A stretch of 64,000 nt of DNA, taken from Neorhizobium sp. SOG26 (GTDB lineage Bacteria > Pseudomonadota > Alphaproteobacteria > Rhizobiales > Rhizobiaceae). Made by a program: the position numbers and the translations under genes. Below the pieces are notes generated by a model. The model did not search any database and was not told the DNA's origin. It saw only the letters and a list, made by a program, of their open reading frames with translations. The stretch spans positions 2,294,001 through 2,358,000 of the forward strand of contig NZ_CP025512.1 in the NCBI RefSeq assembly GCF_003491345.1, in the 5' to 3' direction. Of the stretch, positions 9,793-17,580 are shown piece after piece. Each line of letters opens with the position of its first letter. Position 1 is the first letter of the stretch.

Positions 9793-10818
9793 TCACGGCA
9801 GATTGTCCTTCAAGAATATGTCAATGCGGATGCGCTCCTGGGCCTCGATCACCGGCAGCCCGTCGGCCTTCGCTTTCAGCACGCGCACGGCGCTGCGCAC
9901 CTCATGGCCCGCATCCTGGTTGAGAACGGCATCGATGATGCCCTCCCCGAGTGCGGCGCGGGTGGCGTCCGTCAGGTCATGGGCAACCACAACCGGCCGC
10001 GCCTCCAAAGGGACCTTGCGCAGCACGCGGAGCAAGCCGCGGTTACCGCCGCCGAGGCTGTAGATGCCGGCGATATCCGGCGTCACTTCGAATGCTTCGG
10101 AGACCTTTTCCTCGACGAGCGCGCTGTCGTCGCGGCCTTCGATTACTGGCAGAACGCGGAGATTGGGATAGGCTTCCGCCATGACCGCAAGAAACCCTTC
10201 AACGCGCTCGCGGTGGTCGCGCACCAGCATCGAGCCCGCCAGCACCGCGACCTTTGCCTCTCGGCCGCTCAGGAAGCGCCCCAGCAGGCTGCCGGCGGTG
10301 CGTCCGGCGGCAATGTTGTCGATGCCGGCATAATGATCACGCGACGAGGCCGGCAGGTCGGAGACCAGCGTTACCATCGGCACGCCCGCCTCGTTCAGCT
10401 TGGCGGCAATTTCCCTCACTTCCGGGGCGTCGATCGCCACGAAGGCGACGCCGTTCGGCTTGTCCGCCAGAACCTCTTCCAGTGCTGCCACGAGTGCATG
10501 CGGATCAAAATGCGGCACGGCGACAATGCGAATTTCGGTGCGTTCGGTCGAGGCGCGTTCGCTCGCCGCCACCACCTCGCGGCGCAACCCCTTCATGAAG
10601 GAGTTGTCGTAGTCCGGCAGGATGAAAACAAAGGAATAGGTGCGGCTCTTGGCAAGATTTGCGGCCGCCAGGTCGCGCACGAAACCGAGTGCGGCAATGG
10701 CCTCCTCCACCTTGCTGCGCGTCACCGCCCGCACCCCCGGACGTCCGTTCAGCACGCGATCGACGGTGGCGAGGCTGACGCCTGCGGATCGCGCGATGTC
10801 GTGGACTGTGGGCTTCAT
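9793..10818 (-). CDS. LacI-family transcriptional regulator of the xylose region
   Basis: The 341-residue protein starts with a LacI helix-turn-helix, VHDIARSAGVSLATVDRVLNG, followed by a periplasmic-binding-protein-like sensor domain of the Peripla_BP_4 type (VAVLAGSMLVRDHRERVEG, GIYSLGGGNRGLLRVL). Such regulators usually repress sugar genes until the sugar binds. It is the first gene before xylB and xylA. The palindromic block at 10840-10876 just upstream, repeated before the ABC importer at 6759-6794, is the likely binding site. That implies autoregulation and joint control of catabolism and uptake. The ligand is probably xylose or xylulose, by context only. Confidence 0.88.
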   Translation of the reverse strand: MKPTVHDIARSAGVSLATVDRVLNGRPGVRAVTRSKVEEAIAALGFVRDLAAANLAKSRTYSFVFILPDYDNSFMKGLRREVVAASERASTERTEIRIVAVPHFDPHALVAALEEVLADKPNGVAFVAIDAPEVREIAAKLNEAGVPMVTLVSDLPASSRDHYAGIDNIAAGRTAGSLLGRFLSGREAKVAVLAGSMLVRDHRERVEGFLAVMAEAYPNLRVLPVIEGRDDSALVEEKVSEAFEVTPDIAGIYSLGGGNRGLLRVLRKVPLEARPVVVAHDLTDATRAALGEGIIDAVLNQDAGHEVRSAVRVLKAKADGLPVIEAQERIRIDIFLKDNLP

Positions 10819-10839
10819 GCGTTCCTCCGCAGGAGGTGG

Positions 10840-10876
10840 TAGCGCAGAATCTGAGGTACGTAAATCAGAAAACTGG
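10840..10876 (-). promoter_or_regulatory. Putative operator/promoter block upstream of the LacI regulator-xylBA operon
   Basis: The core TGAGGTACGTAAATCA (10852-10867) is a 16-bp palindrome with two mismatched pairs and a CG centre. TAGCGCAG (10840-10847) and AACTGG (10871-10876) border it, as in the block at 6759-6794. It lies 22-58 bases upstream of the regulator start codon. Confidence 0.68.
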
Positions 10877-10891
10877 CCGGTTGGAACATTT

Positions 10892-10928
10892 GCAAAGAAA
10901 AAGGGCCGTCACTTGCGTGGCGGCCCTT
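10892..10928 (-). terminator. Rho-independent terminator of the efflux operon
   Basis: On the minus strand, AAGGGCCGCCAC and GTGACGGCCCTT form a stem of about 12 bp with one mismatch. It is followed by TTTTTCTTT, 28 bases past the stop codon of the DHA2 transporter gene. Confidence 0.85.
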
Positions 10929-10955
10929 CTCCGGCGGTGGAATGTGTTCTCGCGG

Positions 10956-12545
10956 TCAGTGGCCGCCGCCGCCCGCACCGGCGGGCCGAGCAGGCTTGGC
11001 GATCATGAAGACAAACAGGATCAGGCTGGCAAACAGCACTGTCAGCACCAGGAACACGTCCATGAAGGACAGGAGCCAGGCTTGCTGGGTGAGGATGCCG
11101 GAAAGCTTCTGGAGCGCCACTGCCGCGCCATCGAGCCCGAAGGAGTCGTAGTTCGCGCCGACGCTGTCGAGCCAGTTCATGGCGGCGGGGTTGCCGTAGT
11201 TCACGTGTTCTGAAAGCCGCGCATAATGCTGGTCGGAACGCTGGGTGAGCGCCGTGTTGATGATGGCAAGACCGACGGCGCCGCCAAGGTTACGGGTCAG
11301 GTTGAACAGGCCCGATGCACCCTGGATGCGATGCGGCGCAAGCGTGCCAAGCGCGATATTGCTGATCGGCACCATGCACATCATCATGCCGAAGCCGCGC
11401 AGCACCTGCGGCAGCAGGAGTTCATAAAAGTCCCAGTCTGCGGTGATCCCGGTCATCAGCCAGGTGCCGGCTGCAAACGCCGCAAAACCGATCGCCATCA
11501 TCACCCGCAGGTCCATATTGTTCGACAGCTTGCCGACGATCGGCGCCGACACGAACATGGCGATGCCGGAAACGAACATGGTTTCGCCGATCATCAGCGA
11601 GTCATATCCCCGGATGCGCCCGAGATAGAGCGGGTAGAGATAGGTGAGGCCGTAAAGCCCGACGCCCATGATGAAGGAAAACAGCGAGCCGAAGGCAAAG
11701 TTGGCATTGCCGAAGGCGCGCAGTTCCACCACCGGGAACTCGACCTTGAACGCCCGCCAGAAGAAGACGACCGCGCCGAGCACGACGAAGACCGTCCCCA
11801 TGACGATATGCTCGTCGCTGAACCAGTCCTTGTTGTTGCCTTCCTCCAGCACGTATTCGAGCGAGCCGAGGAAGACCGCCATGGAGGCCAGCCCCCACCA
11901 GTCGAACTTCTTGATGAGCTGCATCTGCGGCTTGTCAAAGTCGATCATCGTGAAGGTGACGGCCGTGACGATGACGCCCGGGATGATGTTGACCAGGAAC
12001 AGCCAGTGCCAGGAAAAGGCGTGGCTGAGATAACCGCCGACCGTCGGGCCGATGGTGGGCGCAAGCGTTGCCACGAGACCGATCAGAGGCGAAACGATGC
12101 TGCGCTTGGATGGCGGGAAAATGGTGAAGGCTGCCGCGAAGACCGAAGGGATCATGCCACCGCCGATAAAGCCCTGAAGCGCGCGGTAGACGATCATTTC
12201 CTCGATGTTCGAGGCGGTAGCGCAGAGCGCGCTGGCGATCGTGAAGCCGGCGGCACAGATCGCAAACAGGTAGCGCGTCGAGATGATGCGGGCCAGGGTC
12301 CCCGACAGGGGGATCATGATGACTTCGGCGATCAGGTAGGAGGTCTGGACCCAGGCGATCTCATCCGAGCCGGCCGACAAGCCGGCCTGGATCTCGGCCA
12401 GCGATGCCGACACGATCTGGATGTCGAGGATCGACATGAACATGCCGAAGACCATCGCGAAGAACGCGATGAGCTTGCGGCGATCCATAGGTTGATCGTC
12501 GGGCATCGCCTGAGGCGCGCCCGCTACGGCCGTTGCCCCTGCCAT
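10956..12545 (-). CDS. EmrB-like DHA2-family multidrug efflux transporter (MFS, 14 TM)
   Basis: The 529-residue membrane protein has the 14-segment layout of the DHA2 family. The first helix contains GMFMSILDIQIVSASLAEI, a hallmark of EmrB proteins, and SDEIAWVQTSYLIAEVIMIP and LQGFIGGGMIP follow as motifs of the first half. It exports drugs or toxic metabolites by proton antiport and works with the membrane-fusion protein encoded 18 bases upstream and an outer-membrane TolC protein. The operon is divergent from a TetR repressor gene with shared operators, so induction by a substrate of the pump is likely. The substrate is not evident. Confidence 0.93.
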   Translation of the reverse strand: MAGATAVAGAPQAMPDDQPMDRRKLIAFFAMVFGMFMSILDIQIVSASLAEIQAGLSAGSDEIAWVQTSYLIAEVIMIPLSGTLARIISTRYLFAICAAGFTIASALCATASNIEEMIVYRALQGFIGGGMIPSVFAAAFTIFPPSKRSIVSPLIGLVATLAPTIGPTVGGYLSHAFSWHWLFLVNIIPGVIVTAVTFTMIDFDKPQMQLIKKFDWWGLASMAVFLGSLEYVLEEGNNKDWFSDEHIVMGTVFVVLGAVVFFWRAFKVEFPVVELRAFGNANFAFGSLFSFIMGVGLYGLTYLYPLYLGRIRGYDSLMIGETMFVSGIAMFVSAPIVGKLSNNMDLRVMMAIGFAAFAAGTWLMTGITADWDFYELLLPQVLRGFGMMMCMVPISNIALGTLAPHRIQGASGLFNLTRNLGGAVGLAIINTALTQRSDQHYARLSEHVNYGNPAAMNWLDSVGANYDSFGLDGAAVALQKLSGILTQQAWLLSFMDVFLVLTVLFASLILFVFMIAKPARPAGAGGGGH

Positions 12546-12563
12546 GGCCGTTCTCCTTGGGTG

Positions 12564-13772
12564 TTAGTTCTGGGCCACGGCCGTGTTGCCGGGCGCCGTG
12601 CGCGTATCGACATCAACGACAACCGAGAGCCCTGCACGCAGGTGCTGACGTTCCAGGTCTTCCTTCGGGATCGAGATCCGCACCGGGACGCGCTGCACCA
12701 CCTTGGTGAAGTTGCCGGTCGCATTTTCCGGCGGCAGCATGGAGAACACAGCGCCGGAGGCCGGAGCAATCGACTCCACCGTGCCGGTGATCGTGTGTTC
12801 CTCGTAGGCGTCGACATGGACGCGAACCTTGGAACCAGGCTGCAGATTGCCGATCTGCGTTTCCTTGTAATTGGCCTCGATATACAGCTCGCTCAGCGGA
12901 ACCAGTGATGCGAGGCGCTTGCCCGCAGACACCAGATCGCCGGTCTGGACCGACAGGTTGCCGATCACGCCGTCATAAGGCGCCTTCAGCACCGTGAAGC
13001 CGAGGTCGCGCTGCGCCTGGTCACGTGCCAGTTCCTGGATGCGGATCGTATTGATCGCTTCGGCGCGCTGAGCCTTGAGGAGGCCGATATTGGCTTCGGC
13101 CGAGCTGACACCGGCCTGGCCGGCAACGAGGTTGGCCCGCGCCTGCTCCAATGCGACCTGCGCATTGTCGAGCGAGGCGGCGGTACCGACCGAGCTCTGC
13201 TGCAGGCTAGTGGCGCGCCTTTCATTGATCTCGGCGCCACGAACGGCGGCCTGAAGGGCACCTTCCTGCGCCTTCGCCTGGGCGAGTGCGGCTTCGGCGC
13301 CGGCGATCTGTGCATCGATGCGCGACACCGCAAGCTTGGCGGATTCGATTGCGGTCAGCGCCTTGCGCAGCGCCAGCTGGTAATCTTCGTCATCCAGCGT
13401 GACCAGCGGATCGCCTGCCTTCACCGCCTGGTTCTCGACCACGTTCACCTTGGCGACATAACCGGAAACCTTGGGAGAAATGACCGCAATGTCACCTTCC
13501 ACATAGGCGTCGTCGGTGGAAACCATGAAGCGACCATCGGTCCACCAGCCATAGCCATACCAGCCGCCGGCACCCAGAACAGCAAGAGCGATAATGGGCA
13601 AGATGAAGCCGCGACGCTTCTTCTTTTCAGGGGCCTGATGCGCAGCGGGAGCCGCAACGGCGTCGGCTGCCGCCGGCTGCTCTTGCGCAGGCTCCTGCCG
13701 TGCCTCGGTCTCCGGACCAGCATTTTCCGTCTTTACAGCGCGAAGGGCGCTGGAATTATGAGAGGCCGTCAT
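12564..13772 (-). CDS. EmrA-like HlyD-family periplasmic adaptor of the efflux pump
   Basis: From the ATG at 13772 the protein has 402 residues. It has an Ala/Glu/Pro-rich cytoplasmic tail of about 50 residues, one membrane anchor (ILPIIALAVLGAGG), a biotinyl-lipoyl-like segment around STDDAYVEGDIAVISPKVSGY, a long alpha-helical hairpin rich in Ala and Gln, and the C-terminal beta domain with APYDGVIGNLSVQTGD. This is the order in EmrA. An open frame continues upstream to 14507, but that part is antisense to the TetR gene. The next in-frame ATG at 13835 lies inside the probable promoter, so 13772 is the best start even though its ribosome binding site is weak. Confidence 0.9.
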   Translation of the reverse strand: MTASHNSSALRAVKTENAGPETEARQEPAQEQPAAADAVAAPAAHQAPEKKKRRGFILPIIALAVLGAGGWYGYGWWTDGRFMVSTDDAYVEGDIAVISPKVSGYVAKVNVVENQAVKAGDPLVTLDDEDYQLALRKALTAIESAKLAVSRIDAQIAGAEAALAQAKAQEGALQAAVRGAEINERRATSLQQSSVGTAASLDNAQVALEQARANLVAGQAGVSSAEANIGLLKAQRAEAINTIRIQELARDQAQRDLGFTVLKAPYDGVIGNLSVQTGDLVSAGKRLASLVPLSELYIEANYKETQIGNLQPGSKVRVHVDAYEEHTITGTVESIAPASGAVFSMLPPENATGNFTKVVQRVPVRISIPKEDLERQHLRAGLSVVVDVDTRTAPGNTAVAQN

Positions 13773-13805
13773 AGTCTCGATACCGTGTTTGGGAGCGTGA
13801 TCAAA

Positions 13806-13823
13806 TCGAACCGATCGGTTCAG
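13806..13823. promoter_or_regulatory. TetR operator, site 1
   Basis: TCGAACCGATCGGTTCAG contains a perfect 14-bp palindrome (13808-13821) and matches the consensus TCGAACC-N4-GGTTCGA except at one end base. It lies between the shared promoter and the emrA-like start codon. Confidence 0.75.
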
Positions 13824-13828
13824 TGACC

Positions 13829-13859
13829 TTGACATAGACCTTTCGATGCCACATATCAA
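13829..13859. promoter_or_regulatory. Interleaved divergent promoters of the tetR-type gene and the efflux operon
   Basis: On the plus strand TTGACA (13829-13834) and CATATC (13852-13857) are 17 bases apart. On the minus strand TTGATA (13859-13854) and TATGTC (13836-13831) are also 17 bases apart. Both lie between the two operators, so one repressor could block both directions. The -10 matches are only partial. Confidence 0.5.
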
Positions 13860-13865
13860 GTCCAA

Positions 13866-13883
13866 TCGAACCACGCGGTTCGA
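13866..13883. promoter_or_regulatory. TetR operator, site 2
   Basis: TCGAACCACGCGGTTCGA has two perfect 7-bp inverted arms around 4 bases and matches site 1 at 13806-13823. It lies 22 bases before the regulator start codon, where bound repressor would block its own transcription. Confidence 0.75.
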
Positions 13884-13904
13884 AAAGGTTAAAAAGGGCG
13901 CAAC

Positions 13905-14606
13905 ATGGCCAGCCAGAAAAGGAAACAAGAAAAAGCCGATCCCGTTCCAGCGGGGCGTTTCGCCGCGGGTGCGGATCCGGCCAAACGTGAGCAGATCATA
14001 GAAGGCGCCAAGGCTGTCTTCATGCGCCTCGGCTTCGATGCCGCCAGCATGAACGACATTACCCGCGAAGCAGGTGTCTCCAAGGGCACCATCTACGTCT
14101 ACTTCGAAAACAAGGAAGCCCTGTTCGGCGCGATCGTCGCGCAGGAAAAGGAACGCATCACCCACCAGATGCGCGACATCCTCGCTGGCAGTGAGGAAGT
14201 CGAGGACGGTCTCTACCGGTTCGGCATGGGCTTCACGAGCCACATCACGGCTCCCCAGGTGATCGACGCGATGCGCACCGTGATCGGCGTCGTTGACCGG
14301 CTGCCGCGCCTCTGTCAGCACTTCTTCAATTCGCCTTCTCAGAACGTGCGAACCGTTCTGGAGGAATTCATCGAGCGCCATATCGAGCTCGGGAACCTGA
14401 AGGTGGACGACAAGGAGCTTGCAGCACGCCAGTTCATCGACATGTCGAGCGCGACCTTCTTCAAGGCGCGCCTGTTTGGCGACCTGCTGGACGTGCCGCC
14501 GGAACACGAACTTTCACGAGCAGTGAAGGGTGCGATACGCGTCTTTATGGCAGCATACGGCACGCATGACGCATCCGTGATCGCGAAAGTGCCCGAACCT
14601 GCCTGA
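13905..14606 (+). CDS. TetR/AcrR-family repressor of the adjacent efflux operon
   Basis: The 233-residue protein has a TetR helix-turn-helix at roughly residues 27-75: REQIIEGAKAVFMRLGFDA, then NDITREAGVSKGTIYVYFENKE. A helical ligand-binding domain of the AcrR C-terminal kind follows. It starts 133 bases from the divergent adaptor gene. Two copies of TCGAACC-N4-GGTTCGA lie in that gap around the likely promoters. This supports a repressor that controls both itself and the EmrAB-type pump and is released when a pump substrate binds. The start ATG at 13905 is preceded by AAAAAGGG. Confidence 0.92.
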   Translation: MASQKRKQEKADPVPAGRFAAGADPAKREQIIEGAKAVFMRLGFDAASMNDITREAGVSKGTIYVYFENKEALFGAIVAQEKERITHQMRDILAGSEEVEDGLYRFGMGFTSHITAPQVIDAMRTVIGVVDRLPRLCQHFFNSPSQNVRTVLEEFIERHIELGNLKVDDKELAARQFIDMSSATFFKARLFGDLLDVPPEHELSRAVKGAIRVFMAAYGTHDASVIAKVPEPA

Positions 14607-14703
14607 TTTCAGGCGGTCCAGGTACAACTTCATCTTGTTTTTCATCCTCCGCTTCCTAGATCGGGGCCGCATTTACGCGCTCTGATTGAGACAGGAGATA
14701 TGG

Positions 14704-15474
14704 ATGGACATTGCGGCGCTCGTAGCAGACCCGGCGGCCTGGGTAGCGCTCGTTACACTCGTGGTCATGGAAGTCGTGCTTGGCATCGACAACCTGATCT
14801 TCATTTCCATCCTGACGAACAAGTTGCCTCCCGAGCACCGGGAACGGGCACGCAAGATCGGCATCGGACTGGCGCTGATCATGCGCCTTGGCCTGCTGGG
14901 CACCGTCGCCTGGATCGTCAAGCTGACCAACCCGATCTTCGAGGCCTTCGGCCATGCCTTCTCCTGGAAGGACCTGATCCTGATCGCCGGCGGCCTGTTC
15001 CTCGTCTACAAGGCGACCAAGGAGATCCACCACTCGGTGGATGTGGTCGACCATAAGGAAGACCTGGTTGGCGCCGGCAAGGATGTCGCGCAGATGACAT
15101 TCACCTCGGCGATCGGCCAGATCCTGGTCCTCGACCTCGTTTTCTCGATCGACAGCATCATCACCGCCGTCGGCATGACCCCTCACCTGCCGATCATGAT
15201 CGTCGCGGTCGTGGCTGCCGTCACGGTGATGCTGGTGGCCGCAACACCGCTTGCCAACTTCATCGAGCGCAACCCGACCATCGTCATGCTGGCGCTCGCC
15301 TTCCTGCTGATGATCGGCGGCACGCTGATCGCCGAAGGGTTCGGCGTGCATGTGCCGAAGGGCTACATCTATGCGGCCATGGCGTTCTCCGCCGGCGTCG
15401 AAGCGCTCAACATGGTTGCACGCAACGCCCGGGCGAAGAAGAAGGCCGCGCAGGCGGCAAAGACGCTGCACTGA
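14704..15474 (+). CDS. TerC-family integral membrane protein
   Basis: The 256-residue protein has about seven membrane helices and the two acidic family motifs, [15 protein letters not shown] in the first helix and [16 protein letters not shown] in a later one. TerC/Alx proteins are linked to metal ion (especially Mn2+) export, tellurite resistance and metalation of secreted proteins. The ATG at 14704 is preferred over an upstream TTG because AGGAGA lies 5 bases before it. It stands alone and is followed by a strong terminator at 15485-15522. It resembles the YgdQ/YkoY-like short form without CBS or CorC domains. Confidence 0.9.
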   Translation: MDIAALVADPAAWVALVTLVVMEVVLGIDNLIFISILTNKLPPEHRERARKIGIGLALIMRLGLLGTVAWIVKLTNPIFEAFGHAFSWKDLILIAGGLFLVYKATKEIHHSVDVVDHKEDLVGAGKDVAQMTFTSAIGQILVLDLVFSIDSIITAVGMTPHLPIMIVAVVAAVTVMLVAATPLANFIERNPTIVMLALAFLLMIGGTLIAEGFGVHVPKGYIYAAMAFSAGVEALNMVARNARAKKKAAQAAKTLH

Positions 15475-15484
15475 GATAGTGAGA

Positions 15485-15522
15485 CGGTGGCGGCCGTTGC
15501 GTGACGGCCGCCACCGCTTTTT
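15485..15522 (+). terminator. Strong rho-independent terminator after terC
   Basis: CGGTGGCGGCCGT and ACGGCCGCCACCG form a perfect 13-bp stem with a 6-base loop. It is followed by CTTTTT, about 10 bases past the stop codon. Confidence 0.93.
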
Positions 15523-15655
15523 GACGCCAGCAACGTCCGTTTCCGGACATTCATCGGGCAAGCCTATCGACAGCGGAACTTCACGGGCAGATGGAAGTTG
15601 AAGAGCACTTCAACATGTTCGGCAGTTCTTGCCGATCCTGCCTGCCCGGAGCCGC

Positions 15656-17428
15656 ATGACCCAGCCGCAGATTTTCGCCTTCGCCGTCATCGCTGCGATG
15701 ATGGTCGTCTTCATCTGGGATCGCTTCCGTTATGACGTCGTCGCCTGTTGCGCCCTGATCGTGGCGGTGGTGCTTGGCGTCGTGCCGGCGGACAAGGCAT
15801 TTTCCGGCTTTTCGGACGATATCGTCATCATCGTCGGCAGCGCGCTCGTGGTGAGCGCCGGCGTGGCGCGCTCGGGCATCGTCAACACCGCAATCAAGAA
15901 GTTCTTCCCGAACCTTGGCTCGGTCCACCTGCAGCTGGCGCTGCTGATGATCGTCGTTGCGGTCTTCTCCGCCTTCATCAAGAATATCGGCGCGCTGGCG
16001 ATCATGATGCCGGTCGCTTTCCAGTTCGCCAAGAAGTCCGGCGTGTCACCTTCGAAATACCTGATGCCGATGTCGTTTTCGGCGCTGCTTGGCGGCCTGA
16101 TGACGCAGATCGGCACCTCGCCCAATATTGTCGTGTCGCGGCTTCGCGAAGAGATGACCGGCACCTCCTTCACCATGTTCGACTTCACGCCGATGGGCGT
16201 GATCCTGACCCTTGTCGGCGTCACCTTCCTGATTTTCTTCCATTGGCTCGTCCCGAGCCGCACCAAGCAGAATTCCTCGATTGAGGATGCGATCGAGATC
16301 AAGAACTATACCTCCGAAGCCATGGTGCAGGCCGACTCCACGGTGCTGAATGGCCCGGTCAGCGAACTCCTGAAGCTCGGCGACGGCGAGGCGATCGCGA
16401 CCGCCGTGCTACGCGGGACGGTGCGCATGTCGCCCTTCCCGGACCTCACCTTGCGGGAGAACGACATCGTGCTGCTCGAAGGCCCGTCCTCGGCGCTCGA
16501 CCGCATCATCTCGTCCGGCAAGCTGAAGCTGTCCGGCAAGCCGCTCAAGCACAACGGCCAGCTTGCGGAAGACCTCATCTCGATCGAGGCGATCATCAGC
16601 CAGGACTCGCCGCTTAAAGGTCTGTCGGCGAAGGAGATGGCGCTTTCCTACACCCGCGGCGTCAACATCCTGGCGGTGAGCCGCCGCGGCGAACGCGTCA
16701 AGGAACGCCTGGGCTCGCTGACCCTCTCCGGCGGCGACGTGCTGGTGCTGCAGGGAACGCGTGAAAACCTTCCGCGGGTCATGCAGGACTTTGCCCTGCT
16801 GCCGCTCGCCCAGCAGGAAATCATGCTCGGCACGAAGCGCCGCGCCTTCATTCCGCTCATCATCCTGGCGCTCGCCATGGCAACGACCGCGGTCGGCCTG
16901 GCTCCGGTTGCCGTCGCCTTCTTTGCTGCGGCACTGGGAATGGTGGTCTTTCGGGTGATCCCGCTGGCCGATATCTACAAGTCCGTCGATGGGCCGATCC
17001 TGGTGATGCTGGCGGCGCTGATCCCGGTATCGGACTCGCTGAGGACGACCGGCGGCAGCGATTTGATCGCCGGCTGGCTCGGCGAAGCGGCGGCGAGCAT
17101 GCCGGCCTGGGGCGCTCTTGGCCTGATCCTCGTCACCGCCATGGCCGTGACCCCGTTCCTCAACAATGCCGCGACCGTGCTGGTCATGGCGCCGATCGCC
17201 GCAAGCTTTGCGACCAATCTTGGCTTCAGGCCGGAAGCCTTCCTTATGGCCGTTGCGATCGGTGCCGGCTGCGACTTCCTCACCCCCGTCGGCCACCAGT
17301 GCAATACGCTGGTCTTCGGCCCCGGCGGCTACAAGTTCTCGGACTATCCGAGGCTCGGCCTGCCGCTGTCCTGCCTGATCGTGCTCGTCAGCATCCCCGC
17401 GCTGCTGTATGTGTGGCCCGTGAACTGA
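15656..17428 (+). CDS. SLC13-family (DASS-type) anion permease with two TrkA-C domains
   Basis: From the ATG at 15656, preceded by CGGAG, the protein has 590 residues. Two blocks of membrane helices (about residues 1-200 and 390-590) flank a soluble middle with two TrkA_C/RCK_C units, recognisable by LRENDIVLLEGP and LSGGDVLVLQG. The motifs SAFIKNIGALAIMMPV with QIGTSPNIVV, and PFLNNAATVLVMAPIA with GAGCDFLTPVGHQCN, are the paired re-entrant loops of the family. These proteins use cation gradients to import dicarboxylates, sulfate or similar anions, and RCK domains suggest control by a small ligand. Substrate not determined; it resembles the family annotated as sulfate/anion permeases. Confidence 0.88.
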   Translation: MTQPQIFAFAVIAAMMVVFIWDRFRYDVVACCALIVAVVLGVVPADKAFSGFSDDIVIIVGSALVVSAGVARSGIVNTAIKKFFPNLGSVHLQLALLMIVVAVFSAFIKNIGALAIMMPVAFQFAKKSGVSPSKYLMPMSFSALLGGLMTQIGTSPNIVVSRLREEMTGTSFTMFDFTPMGVILTLVGVTFLIFFHWLVPSRTKQNSSIEDAIEIKNYTSEAMVQADSTVLNGPVSELLKLGDGEAIATAVLRGTVRMSPFPDLTLRENDIVLLEGPSSALDRIISSGKLKLSGKPLKHNGQLAEDLISIEAIISQDSPLKGLSAKEMALSYTRGVNILAVSRRGERVKERLGSLTLSGGDVLVLQGTRENLPRVMQDFALLPLAQQEIMLGTKRRAFIPLIILALAMATTAVGLAPVAVAFFAAALGMVVFRVIPLADIYKSVDGPILVMLAALIPVSDSLRTTGGSDLIAGWLGEAAASMPAWGALGLILVTAMAVTPFLNNAATVLVMAPIAASFATNLGFRPEAFLMAVAIGAGCDFLTPVGHQCNTLVFGPGGYKFSDYPRLGLPLSCLIVLVSIPALLYVWPVN

Positions 17429-17580
17429 CGGCGTGATTGGAGGGAGGGCTTCACCACCCGCCCCGCGACGACTTTTCCCACATAATCTTGACGCTTGCGC
17501 CTTATTATGGCCTAAGCCTGCGCCAATCCGCATTGTTGAAGACAGGCTGGCGCCATTGCGCCGCAGATAGAGCATTTTCC

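Noticed and set aside
10881..10905. GGAAC near the xyl regulator as an EcfG promoter
   Set aside because: No CGTT or TT-containing -10 occurs 16-19 bases downstream.
13773..14507. N-terminal extension of the EmrA-like protein
   Set aside because: This part is antisense to the TetR gene and crosses both operators and the promoter. The family match begins after the ATG at 13772.
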